This document shows positions 16,022 through 23,287 of a stretch of 52,171 nt of DNA, piece by piece (the stretch's first letter is position 1; each line of letters begins with the position of its first letter). The notes under the pieces were generated by a model. That model was not told the DNA's origin, made no database searches, and was given only the letters and a program-made list of their open reading frames with translations. A program made the translations under genes and the position numbers. This stretch comes from Collinsella aerofaciens (GTDB taxonomy: Bacteria > Actinomycetota > Coriobacteriia > Coriobacteriales > Coriobacteriaceae), in assembly GCF_015554145.1 (NCBI RefSeq), contig NZ_JADNHZ010000022.1:1-52171 (forward strand). The letters are read 5' to 3'.

Positions 16022-16070
16022 CTCGTAAAGCGGGGGTCACCGGTTCGAGCCCGGTCGCTGGCTCCATTGC
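16022..16070 (+). repeat. attR: 49-bp direct repeat of tRNA-Thr 3' half
   Basis: Identical to 906-954, from the anticodon loop to four bases past CCA. The upstream half of the tRNA is missing, so this is a tRNA fragment and not a gene. About 150 bases of A+T-rich sequence precede it, as is common at attP arms. Confidence 0.93.
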
Positions 16071-16077
16071 TCAAGAT

Positions 16078-16100
16078 AGCCGCCTTCGGGCGGCTTTTTT
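16078..16100 (+). terminator. original tRNA-Thr terminator, displaced by integration
   Basis: AGCCGCC-TTCG-GGCGGCT followed by TTTTTTG, eight bases after attR. Before integration it would have ended the tRNA-Thr transcript. Now it can only stop transcripts leaving the element. Confidence 0.85.
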
Positions 16101-16323
16101 GTTGCCGATTTTGAGTGCGTGCGCGCCAATCCAAGCATCGCCACGTCAACAGCGGCCCACTCGGTGGACTTCGGGTTTAATGCTTAGGGGCGGGGATTTA
16201 CCAAAGTGAAATCTTAATGAAAAGAAACCCAGCTGCAACAATTGCCATGGTGAGGGCTCGAATTGGCCATATAGATCTAAAATAGTCACGATATACAAAT
16301 GTCGAGAGACGTTGGGGATATAG

Positions 16324-16833
16324 ATGAAAAGAACTAAGGGTTTTCTTTTGTTGGTATTGATGCTGCTCGGACTGTTCTGCCTGAGTGGCCCTTCTTGGGC
16401 CAAGGCTGTCTGTCCTGAAGGTGAGCCTCAGCAGTCTTATACGGGCAGTCTGCTGATAACTGCTAAGGAGGGCGATGCCGACTCTCAGTCTTGGGTAAAT
16501 CCCCTTGCCACTTTTGAGGGGGACGGCGGAACGGTCAAGCTTGACCATATTGGTAGCGGGATTTTGAGGTGGCAAGTTCTTCCGGACAAAATTGCGAACG
16601 ATCCCTTCTCTTTTGCTGGAACGATATATCTATACAAGGTTGTGAGCGGAAAACAAAAATACGTCGATTGCTATCCGACAAACGGGTCTGGAATTGCATT
16701 CACCGGCATTTCGGGGCAGATTGATACACATGTACGAAAGGGAACCTATGTGGTGCGTTGGGTTGGAGCTGCTGCAGGCCCGATATGGATTGCGGTCTTG
16801 CGCCCCGATGTCCAAATAGGTTTCTCTCTCTAG
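16324..16833 (+). CDS. secreted hypothetical protein
   Basis: 169 residues with a clear Sec signal peptide (MKRTKGFLLLVLMLLGLFCL, cut probably after GPSWA). The mature part is beta-rich (GGTVKLDHIGSGILRWQV, GTYVVRWVGAAAGPIWIAVL) with two cysteines that could pair. No family recognised. It is the first chromosomal gene beyond attR; the next gene starts 14 bases after its stop, so they are likely co-transcribed. Confidence 0.6.
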   Translation: MKRTKGFLLLVLMLLGLFCLSGPSWAKAVCPEGEPQQSYTGSLLITAKEGDADSQSWVNPLATFEGDGGTVKLDHIGSGILRWQVLPDKIANDPFSFAGTIYLYKVVSGKQKYVDCYPTNGSGIAFTGISGQIDTHVRKGTYVVRWVGAAAGPIWIAVLRPDVQIGFSL

Positions 16834-16847
16834 ACGGGAAGTTGCTC

Positions 16848-17213
16848 ATGAACGCCATATACGACGGGGATGACTGGGTCGATCATTATACTTGGCGCCT
16901 GGTCGGCTCGAACGACAATGGGGATGTGGTGTTTGATGGACTATGTCCAAAGCATCTCCATCCTTTTGTCTCGTCGTTAATTGAGAGTTCCGCTCGTGTT
17001 GCCCCCTACAGCTCGGCATCGCTTCATGATACGGACGTTTTGAAGACCATAAGGGAATCAATTGACGAGGGCACGATGAGCGGCCCGCTGTTTTCTCGGC
17101 TTGTGGGGCTAGATGAGATTGGCTCGAAACGACTGCTTGCGGGCGAAAAAGTGGAACTCACTTATCGGTCGATGATTTCAATCCTGCGGCTAGCCGATGT
17201 TCTTCGCAAATAA
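16848..17213 (+). CDS. hypothetical cytoplasmic protein
   Basis: 121 residues starting MNAIYDGDDWVDHYTWRLVG. The start is chosen at 16848 because GGGAA precedes it and it follows the secreted-protein stop closely. The C-terminal half (LFSRLVGLDEIGSKRLLAGE, then LTYRSMISILRLADVL) is helical, with the look of a small DNA-binding or DUF-type regulatory domain. No firm family. A terminator follows within 30 bases. Confidence 0.55.
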   Translation: MNAIYDGDDWVDHYTWRLVGSNDNGDVVFDGLCPKHLHPFVSSLIESSARVAPYSSASLHDTDVLKTIRESIDEGTMSGPLFSRLVGLDEIGSKRLLAGEKVELTYRSMISILRLADVLRK

Positions 17214-17240
17214 ATGAGGCTTCCCTATTCAAAACAGAAA

Positions 17241-17316
17241 ACCCCGCCAAACGTGATTTCCCTAGGGAAAACCCGTTTGGCGGGGTCCTAGCGTGATTTC
17301 CCTAGGGGAATCACGC
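17241..17316. terminator. two hairpins between convergent genes, with an internal repeat
   Basis: The first stem is ACCCCGCCAAACG/CGTTTGGCGGGGT (17241-17286). The second is the near-palindrome GCGTGATTTCCC / GGGGAATCACGC (17291-17316). The loop of the first contains the same 16-base string that begins the second (CGTGATTTCCCTAGGG), a tandem repeat 40 bases apart. It probably stops transcription from both sides. Confidence 0.6.
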
Positions 17317-17347
17317 CATCAGACGAACAGCTCAGCCGAGCAGCTCG

Positions 17348-17821
17348 CTACTCCTCCCAGTAGGCGTCGGCAAGCAACTTAAAGCAGATCTTCTTGACCG
17401 GCTGTGCGCCATCGCCCGGGAACTCGAGCGTGGGCATGTGGGGCTCGCCGGCAACGAACAGCGCGAATTTGTCGTCGGCAAGATCGCCGGCGATCGAGGC
17501 GTCGGAATCGACCAGATCATAGTCGTCCTTCTCGTCAAACTCCTGGACCAGCGTCAGGCTGCCCGTAGCGACCTTGAAGGCCTCGCGACCCTCGACGTCG
17601 ATCTGCAGGTCGTGATAGCGCTGATGCGTCTCATAGTGAGCCTCAGCCTCGGGACGCGTCGTGGGAGACATGACGTTCGCAAAGACCTTCTCACCCAAAA
17701 TCGGATGGCTGCCGACCTCGAGCTGTGCCGGGTCGTTCTCCTCGAGCCAGTCGATCAGCACGTCGAGGCCCTTGAGCATTCCGCGGTATTCCTCGATATC
17801 GCCCAATGCACCGTAAATCAT
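17348..17821 (-). CDS. YhcH/YjgK/YiaL family protein (DUF386)
   Basis: 157 residues with the family's cupin-like pattern: SPTTRPEAEAHYETHQRYHD, LQIDVEGRE, DDYDLVDSDA and the final IKK-CFKL strand. Members sit in sialic-acid, amino-sugar and beta-galactoside clusters and are thought to act on free or phosphorylated sugars, possibly as anomerases or isomerases. Here it is last in a minus-strand group with the tagatose-6-phosphate kinase and epimerase-like genes. The 3' scrap of a deacetylase gene lies just upstream (33 bases), suggesting it once followed a complete nagA copy. Confidence 0.85.
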   Translation of the reverse strand: MIYGALGDIEEYRGMLKGLDVLIDWLEENDPAQLEVGSHPILGEKVFANVMSPTTRPEAEAHYETHQRYHDLQIDVEGREAFKVATGSLTLVQEFDEKDDYDLVDSDASIAGDLADDKFALFVAGEPHMPTLEFPGDGAQPVKKICFKLLADAYWEE

Positions 17822-17853
17822 CTAAATCCCCTCTCGGATCGTTTATTTGGCAG

Positions 17854-17990
17854 CTACTCGGTAAATGCATTACCGACGCTGTTGCCACCCACATACGTCT
17901 CGACCAGGGTAAGGTCGGGATTGAACACGACAGCATCGGCGTCGCGCCCCGGCATAATGCTACCGCACTTGCCGTCAACTCTAACCACAA
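17854..17990 (-). pseudogene. 3' fragment of a second N-acetyl-amino-sugar-6-P deacetylase gene
   Basis: Read on the minus strand, this gives GKCGSIMPGRDADAVVFNPD, then LTLVETYVGGNSVGNAFTE and TAG. It aligns almost residue for residue with the last 44 residues of the complete deacetylase at 20720-21889 (DKCGSIMPGRDADFVVFDHE, ending VGGQSVGNAFTE). Similarity stops near 17990, 36 bases before the kinase stop codon. The rest of the gene is absent. This looks like the scar of a duplication and deletion or of recombination between two nagA copies. Confidence 0.85.
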
Positions 17991-18025
17991 GCAAGCAACC
18001 GATGCCGGGGGCGGCGCACAAGCTC

Positions 18026-18961
18026 CTACAGCTCGGTCACGACAACGCCGTTGTAAACCTCGTCCCAACGATCCATAACCAAGTGGCCAGTCATGGGATC
18101 CATGGCATTGAGCTTGCCGCAGGTGTTGGCGGTACGCAGCACCGTCTCGTCATCCGCGCCAGCAGCAATCGCATGCGCGAAGCCGGCAATGGTCGAATCG
18201 CCAGAGCCCGTAGCGTTAACGGCGGGGATATCGGGGGTCTTGGCGCGGAATGCACGGCCATTATGGAAGCCCACGGAGCCGGCAGCGCCCATGGACACGA
18301 CGACCCAGGGGATATCGGAGAAGCGGGCATCAGAGGCGAGCGCGGCGCGGAGCTCGTCCACATCGTCGGTGGTAAAGCTCGTGCCCAGAAGGCCGTTAAT
18401 CTCGGTCAGGTTAGGCTTGACCAGCTCGGGCTTAATTTCGGACTTAAGGGCGGCCTCGAGCGAAGCACCCGAGGTATCGAGCAGCACCTTGGCGCCGGCG
18501 TTCTCGGCAATACCCGTGATCTTGGCGTAGTAGCCTGCCTCGACACCACGGGGCAGCGAACCCGAGATGGTAACGACAGCGGCCTTGCTCGCAAGCTCGG
18601 CGAACTTGGCGGTAAAGGCATCGAGCTCCTCGGGGGCAATCGTCGGGCCGCTCTCGAGTAGCTCGGTCTGGTTGCCGGCGTGGAGGATGTTAAGGCAAAT
18701 GCGAGTCTCGCCCTTGATGGGTACAAAATCATTCTTAATGCCGTTGGCATCCATGAGCTCGGCCATGTAGGCGCCCATGTGGCCGCCGAGTAGACCGGTT
18801 GCCACAACGTCGTCGCCCAGCTGACCCAGTACACGGGCCACGTTGAGACCCTTGCCGCCGGCGGTCTTTTCGGGCGTCACACGGTTAACGTCGTCGATAA
18901 TGAGCTCATCGAGCTGATAGCGTGTATCGACGGACGGGTTCATCGTAACGGTGAGGATCAT
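18026..18961 (-). CDS. lacC: tagatose-6-phosphate kinase (PfkB family)
   Basis: 311 residues, 1-phosphofructokinase/LacC branch of the PfkB (ribokinase) family. The N-terminal substrate motif is MILTVTMNPSVDTRYQLDEL with GGKGLNVARVL; the C-terminal ATP-binding and catalytic motif is NATGSGDSTIAGFAHAI. LacC proteins favour GSGD(A/S)TIAG, which tips the call from 1-PFK towards tagatose-6-phosphate kinase. It would turn the tagatose-6-P made by AgaS into tagatose-1,6-bisphosphate. The aldolase is not in the window. It follows the epimerase-like gene by 59 bases on the same strand. Confidence 0.82.
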   Translation of the reverse strand: MILTVTMNPSVDTRYQLDELIIDDVNRVTPEKTAGGKGLNVARVLGQLGDDVVATGLLGGHMGAYMAELMDANGIKNDFVPIKGETRICLNILHAGNQTELLESGPTIAPEELDAFTAKFAELASKAAVVTISGSLPRGVEAGYYAKITGIAENAGAKVLLDTSGASLEAALKSEIKPELVKPNLTEINGLLGTSFTTDDVDELRAALASDARFSDIPWVVVSMGAAGSVGFHNGRAFRAKTPDIPAVNATGSGDSTIAGFAHAIAAGADDETVLRTANTCGKLNAMDPMTGHLVMDRWDEVYNGVVVTEL

Positions 18962-19020
18962 TTTTAGCTCCTTATCTCGCAGGCTCCTTGTGCCTCGCGA
19001 TACGAGTCGACAAAACGGAA

Positions 19021-19902
19021 TTACAGAATCTCAATCGTGAACGAGCGAACGACGGTCTCCTTGGGCTTGGCGACAAGGCAGCCACGCTTATGCTCAAGCA
19101 CGTCGTCCTCATCGGAGCAGGTCGAAAGGCCGCCCCAAGGCTCAACTGCCACAAAATCACCCTCGGGCTTGCTCCACACAATGAGATATGGGAAGCCCTC
19201 AAAGCTCAGGCGGACGCCCTTGTCCTCGCCCTTTTTGGAAAGCGTGACCTGGCGGCTCTCGAGCACGTCAAAGATGGTCTCCGCAAAATCGAAGAGCTCG
19301 TGCGACAGGGGCAGCGTCTTTCCCACCATGGGGTTCTTGGAGCGCTTGTCCACGTCAATCAAGCCAGTCGAAGGGACAGCGGTGCAAAGCTCTGCAGCCT
19401 CTTCTTTCTCAAAGCGCAACTCGTAGTCCGTATAGGCCTCGCCCTCATCGAGCGGGCACCTAAAGCCGGGATGCCCACCGATAAAGAACGGCATGTCCTC
19501 GGTGCCCTCGTTGGTAACCTCATAGGAGACACGCACGGCGGCGTCCTCGAGCGTATAGCGGGCGACGAGCCTAAACGGATACGGATAATCGCTCAGCAGC
19601 GCGGCGTTATCCTCCGAAGCCAGGCACATAGCCAACTCGTTCTCGCCTTGGCTCAGCAGCTTCCATTCCTGCTTGCGCGCAAAGCCGTGGCGAGCGAGCT
19701 TTACATGATGCCCGGCAAACGTCATGGCGCTGTTGTCGCGCAAGCCTCCGCAAATCGGGAAGCAAATCGGCGCCTGGCCGGACCACACGGTGGGATCACC
19801 CTGCCACAAGTACTCGCGACCTCCGGCCTCAATCGAGGTAAACGAGCCGCCGGCCGTGGAGACCTTGATAGAAATCGAATCGTTGGAGAGAGCGTATTCC
19901 AT
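19021..19902 (-). CDS. aldose 1-epimerase family protein
   Basis: 293 residues of the galactose mutarotase-like fold: early GGSFTSIEAGGREYLWQGDP, WSGQAPICFPICGGLRDN, HGFARKQEWKL (active-site His), and GGHPGFRCPLDEGE. Proteins of this branch interconvert anomers of free or phosphorylated sugars. It probably supplies the right anomer to the amino-sugar or galactose pathway. It is first in a minus-strand group with lacC and yhcH; the divergent flavodoxin gene begins 157 bases away, so a promoter lies between. Confidence 0.85.
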   Translation of the reverse strand: MEYALSNDSISIKVSTAGGSFTSIEAGGREYLWQGDPTVWSGQAPICFPICGGLRDNSAMTFAGHHVKLARHGFARKQEWKLLSQGENELAMCLASEDNAALLSDYPYPFRLVARYTLEDAAVRVSYEVTNEGTEDMPFFIGGHPGFRCPLDEGEAYTDYELRFEKEEAAELCTAVPSTGLIDVDKRSKNPMVGKTLPLSHELFDFAETIFDVLESRQVTLSKKGEDKGVRLSFEGFPYLIVWSKPEGDFVAVEPWGGLSTCSDEDDVLEHKRGCLVAKPKETVVRSFTIEIL

Positions 19903-20059
19903 TGTCCATCCTTTCGAACAACTGCTTTATTTCACGCAAGCGCCCGTTTCAATCCTAACCATAGAACAAACCCGCACGCTCATCGATGCGTCCGGTATCC
20001 CGGCCATGTAACGGGGTACCATACAGACATTGATGCAATTACAGCTGAAAGGCCTTCTT

Positions 20060-20644
20060 ATGCGAACCATCATCCTTTATGCCTCACGCCACCACGGCAA
20101 TACGAAAAAGCTCGTGGACGCCATCGTCGAGGCGCACCCCGAAATCGATACCCTCGACGTGAAGTCACTCGGTAAAAACGAGTACCCCGACCTGCACGAA
20201 TACCATCTGATCGGCGTCGCCACGGGCATTTATTACTCCGAGATCGACAAAGATATGGCGCGCGTGCTCACTAACGTGCTGCAGCCGCAGGACAAGGTAT
20301 TTGGCCTTATGACCTACGGTGGCAAAAACAAGTGGTACGGCAAGGATATCGATGGCATCTGCCGCATGAGGCAGGCCATCTTTATGGGTGTCTACGGCTG
20401 CCCCGGCTTTGATACGTGGGGGCCGTTCAAACTCACCGGCGGTGTCCAAAAGGGACACCCGACCGCCGAAGAGATTAAAGGCGCCGTCGACTTCTTCGAC
20501 AAGATCGAAGACGAGTATGGCGACATCATCGTCGAAGAGTACGCCAAGCGCGAGAAGCGCCTAGCATACGAAAAGGAGCATCCTGCAGGAGGTCTTGTGG
20601 CCGGCGTTAAGCGCACGGCAAAGAAGATCGCTAACAAGCTGTAA
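20060..20644 (+). CDS. flavodoxin-like protein
   Basis: 194 residues. The N-terminal FMN phosphate loop ASRHHGNTKKL follows the first beta strand (TIILY). Later segments (IGVATGIYYSEIDKD, VFGLMTYGGKNKWYGKD) match flavodoxin-like folds. The C-terminal 40 residues are basic and amphipathic (KREKRLAYEKEHPAG, VKRTAKKIANKL), an addition to the ~150-residue core. Start 20060 follows GAAAGG. It is the only rightward gene inside the sugar locus. Role unknown; probably one-electron transfer, not tied to the sugar pathway by sequence. Confidence 0.82.
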   Translation: MRTIILYASRHHGNTKKLVDAIVEAHPEIDTLDVKSLGKNEYPDLHEYHLIGVATGIYYSEIDKDMARVLTNVLQPQDKVFGLMTYGGKNKWYGKDIDGICRMRQAIFMGVYGCPGFDTWGPFKLTGGVQKGHPTAEEIKGAVDFFDKIEDEYGDIIVEEYAKREKRLAYEKEHPAGGLVAGVKRTAKKIANKL

Positions 20645-20675
20645 CTGTTAAGGTGCTTTTGAGCGTTTAACCCAT

Positions 20676-20713
20676 ACGGCGGGTCCGAGCAGATTCGGGC
20701 CCGCCGTCTTTTT
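20676..20713 (+). terminator. terminator of the flavodoxin gene
   Basis: ACGGCGGGTCCGA pairs with TCGGGCCCGCCGT around a six-base loop and is followed by CTTTTTC. It lies between the convergent flavodoxin and deacetylase genes. Confidence 0.88.
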
Positions 20714-20719
20714 CTATCG

Positions 20720-21889
20720 TTACTCGGTAAAGGCGTTGCCGACGCTCTGGCCGCCAACATACGTCTCGACGAGGGTGAGCTCGTGGTCGAACACGACAAA
20801 GTCGGCGTCGCGACCCGGCATGATGCTGCCGCACTTATCCTCGATGTGCGCGGAGCGTGCCGGCACCTCGGTTGCCATGCGAATGGCGATATCGGCGCTG
20901 GCGATGCCCCAGTCGACGATGTTCTTGACGCCCTGGGCAAGCGTGAGCACCGAGCCGGCAATGCTCTTGCCGTCGGCGAGCCAGCACAGGTTGTCCTTCA
21001 TGATGACGTCCATGCCACCACTGGTATAGCTGCCCTCGGGCATGCCGCCGCAACCCAGGCAGTCGGTGATGAGTACCGTATGCTGCCAGCCCTTTGCCTG
21101 CAGCAGCGCCTTGATGGCGGCAGGGTTCACGTGCTTGCCGTCACAGATGATCTCGGCGTAGGTCTCGGGCGTAGACATGGCAGCGCCCACGACACCGGGC
21201 TCACGGTGATGCAGTCCGCGCTGGCCGTTATAGGTATGCGTAAAGCAGCTGGCACCGGCGTTGATGGCGGCGATGCACTCATCGTAGGTGGCGTCGGAGT
21301 GACCGATACTGGTCACCACACCCTTGGCGTTCAGAGCAGCCGCATAAGCAGCGGCGCCATCGCGCTCGGCAGCCATGGCGCTCTTAACGATGCGACCGCC
21401 CGCAGCCTCCTGCCACTGATCGAAGACCTCCTCGGAGGGATCGATAAGATAAGCGGGGTTCTGCGCGCCCACGTGCTTCATGGTAAAGAAGGGCCCCTCC
21501 AGGTAGATGCCCTGAATGCGAGCACCGCAGAAATCGGGGCCGCGACCCTCGTCCGCCTGAGCGATGGCGGCGCAGGCATCCTTGATCTGCTCGACGCCAT
21601 CGGTGAACGTCGTGGGCAGCCAGCTGGTGGTACCGCGACGGGCGAGCTCGGTCGAGCTGATATCGATGCCCTCGGGATCGTTATCGGTAGTCGAGTGGTT
21701 ATAGAAGCCATGGATGTGGGTGTCGACCATACCCGGCGCGATCCACGATCCCGTGTAGTCCTTAATCTCGCAAGAGGGCTCGTCGGCCTGCCAGGCGCCA
21801 AAGACGCCATCCTCGACCATAAGATAGCCGCCCAGTTGCGGGCCTGCCGGCAAGAAGAACTTGTCAGCCTTAATTGCGTACGTGCTCAT
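20720..21889 (-). CDS. nagA: N-acetylgalactosamine/glucosamine-6-phosphate deacetylase
   Basis: 389 residues, amidohydrolase superfamily. Visible motifs are DTHIHGFYNHST (metal site), YLEGPFF (Glu ligand), SIGHSDATYDE, HTYNGQRGLHHREPG (in place of NagA HLFNAM...HR) and the catalytic Asp in ITDCLGCGG. It removes acetate from N-acetyl-hexosamine-6-P imported by the PTS. Next to agaS and lacC the substrate is more likely GalNAc-6-P (AgaA role) than GlcNAc-6-P; the symbol nagA is for the family. Start 21889 (MSTYA) has GAGGAG five bases upstream. AgaS has its own terminator before this gene, so the deacetylase probably has a separate promoter at about 21890-21950. Confidence 0.88.
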   Translation of the reverse strand: MSTYAIKADKFFLPAGPQLGGYLMVEDGVFGAWQADEPSCEIKDYTGSWIAPGMVDTHIHGFYNHSTTDNDPEGIDISSTELARRGTTSWLPTTFTDGVEQIKDACAAIAQADEGRGPDFCGARIQGIYLEGPFFTMKHVGAQNPAYLIDPSEEVFDQWQEAAGGRIVKSAMAAERDGAAAYAAALNAKGVVTSIGHSDATYDECIAAINAGASCFTHTYNGQRGLHHREPGVVGAAMSTPETYAEIICDGKHVNPAAIKALLQAKGWQHTVLITDCLGCGGMPEGSYTSGGMDVIMKDNLCWLADGKSIAGSVLTLAQGVKNIVDWGIASADIAIRMATEVPARSAHIEDKCGSIMPGRDADFVVFDHELTLVETYVGGQSVGNAFTE

Positions 21890-21956
21890 ATGCACTCCTC
21901 GCTTCTAAAGCAGTTGACTGTGGTGATGCTTATACCCAGTTCACGTAAAACAAAAA

Positions 21957-21988
21957 GCGCCCGCCCGCCGTTATGAGCGGACGGGCGC
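21957..21988 (-). terminator. terminator of agaS
   Basis: On the minus strand the stem GCGCCCG-x-CCGC / GCGG-x-CGGGCGC around ATAACG-type loop sequence is followed by TTTTTGTTTT. It separates agaS from the deacetylase gene. Confidence 0.88.
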
Positions 21989-22006
21989 CCTTACAGGGGG
22001 ACGCGA

Positions 22007-23173
22007 TTAAGCGGTGAAGGGGTGAATCGTCACGCCCTTAACCACGCGGTTGACCGTGCCGGTGGGGCTCGGCGTATCGGGCGTGTTGCCCACGCGCACG
22101 GAGTTGAGCAGGCTGATAGCCTGAGCAAACATCACGAACGGCAGAGCAAGGTAACCCTCGGGGAGCGCCTCATAGCCCTTAAAGGTGAAGGACTCACCCT
22201 CGTAGACAGTAGCGCCATCCTGCTGAACGGCAACGGTGTGCTGAGCGATCTTGTCGCCACCGATCTCGTTGAGGATGTCGATATCGTACTGACGGGTGTA
22301 GGCGTCGTTGTTCACGAATACGAAGACGAGCGTCTTATCGTCGACGAAGGACTTGGGTCCGTGACGATAGCCCATGGAGGTGTCGTAGGAAGTGGCAACC
22401 AGGCCATGAGCAAGCTCGAGGATCTTGAGCTGGCTCTCCTGAGCAAGGCCGCCAAAGGAGCCGGAGCCAAGGTAGGTCACGCGGTTGAAGTCGCCAGCGA
22501 GGTAGTCGGCAACCTCGGACTCGCGAGCGATGACCTCCTCGCCCATCTTGGCGATGGTCTCGACCCACTCGGCCTTCTGCTCGTCGGAAGCCTCGTCAAA
22601 GATGAGGGTAGAGAGCAGGGTCATGCAGGTGTAGGAACCGGTCATGGCGAAGCCCTTGTCGTTGGCGCGCGGGATGAGCAGCGTCAGCGCATTGGGATCA
22701 TCAGCGGACTCGACGGCGAGCTTACCCTCGGGAGCGCAGGTGATGTTCAGGAACTTGACGTTGTGGACGAGCTCCTTGGCAACGGCAACGGCGGCAAGGC
22801 TCTCGGGGCTGTTGCCAGAGCGGGCAAAGGAAACCACGAGCGTGGGATCCTCGGCGCGCAGGAAGTCGCGCGGTGCGCTCACGATGTCGGTCGTGGCGAT
22901 GGGCTTAAAGTCGTAGAGATCAGTGTTACCAGCGTGACGCAGATACGGGGCGCAGGTATCGCCAACGTAGTCGGACGTACCGGCACCGGTGAAGACAACG
23001 GACAGACGGCCTTCGCCCATAGCGCGAGCCTCGGCCAGGAAGGCCTCGATGGCCTCCTTGTTCTCGCGATAGATGTTGAGCGTATCACGCCAAAGCTCGG
23101 GCTGCTGAGCAATCTCGGCCGTGGTGATCTGGGCGCCGAGCTCGGTGAGCTCCTCGACACTCTTCTCGAACAT
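22007..23173 (-). CDS. agaS: SIS-domain isomerase/deaminase, AgaS family
   Basis: 388 residues with two SIS (sugar isomerase) domains. The first carries VVFTGAGTSDYVGDT and SFARSGNSPESLA; the second carries TYLGSGSFGGLAQES and MGYRHGPKSF. AgaS converts galactosamine-6-phosphate to tagatose-6-phosphate and ammonia; the fold is that of the GlmS isomerase half. It links the deacetylase to tagatose-6-P kinase. The leader carries a TGGT-N4-ACCA palindrome and the gene has its own terminator, so it is probably a single-gene unit controlled by the neighbouring GntR regulator. Confidence 0.9.
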   Translation of the reverse strand: MFEKSVEELTELGAQITTAEIAQQPELWRDTLNIYRENKEAIEAFLAEARAMGEGRLSVVFTGAGTSDYVGDTCAPYLRHAGNTDLYDFKPIATTDIVSAPRDFLRAEDPTLVVSFARSGNSPESLAAVAVAKELVHNVKFLNITCAPEGKLAVESADDPNALTLLIPRANDKGFAMTGSYTCMTLLSTLIFDEASDEQKAEWVETIAKMGEEVIARESEVADYLAGDFNRVTYLGSGSFGGLAQESQLKILELAHGLVATSYDTSMGYRHGPKSFVDDKTLVFVFVNNDAYTRQYDIDILNEIGGDKIAQHTVAVQQDGATVYEGESFTFKGYEALPEGYLALPFVMFAQAISLLNSVRVGNTPDTPSPTGTVNRVVKGVTIHPFTA

Positions 23174-23234
23174 TTCTAATACCTCTCTCTAGAAGTAATC
23201 CTCTGACGTGCAATTATACACTTCGGTTGGTTAT

Positions 23235-23248
23235 CTGGTAGTAACCAG
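23235..23248. promoter_or_regulatory. GntR-type operator before agaS
   Basis: CTGGT-AGTA-ACCAG is a perfect palindrome with a 4-base spacer, 62 bases upstream of the agaS start. The same core (CTGGTAGTAACCA) lies upstream of the PTS operon. It resembles the ACTGGTCTAGACCA-type boxes bound by NagR/DasR/YvoA regulators, and a GntR/UTRA gene is adjacent. Confidence 0.7.
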
Positions 23249-23287
23249 TTAAATACAAACAATCATCATATGGAAACGATGCCAACA

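Larger units (their letters stand above)
906..16070. mobile_element. integrative mobilizable element in tRNA-Thr(CGT)
   Basis: About 15.1 kb bounded by 49-bp perfect repeats of the tRNA-Thr 3' half. The integrase gene sits next to the right end and reads inward, as is usual for tRNA-targeting tyrosine-recombinase elements. The maintenance and transfer module (about 8.8-15.8 kb) encodes integrase, HTH/excisionase-like protein, DnaB-like helicase, MobC-like protein, VirD4-type coupling protein and relaxase. No VirB4 ATPase or other mating-pair-formation gene is present, so it should be mobilizable but not self-conjugative. Cargo at 1.1-7.2 kb is an EcsC protein and a candidate RiPP cluster between IS remnants. 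Base composition is patchy: the RiPP genes are visibly richer in A+T than the mobilization genes, suggesting separate origins. Confidence 0.88.

Noticed and set aside
16022-16066. second tRNA-Thr gene
   Set aside because: Only the 3' half from the anticodon loop on is present; it is attR.
906-16070. self-transmissible ICE
   Set aside because: A coupling protein and relaxase are present, but no VirB4-type ATPase, channel or pilus gene, so the element is called mobilizable only.
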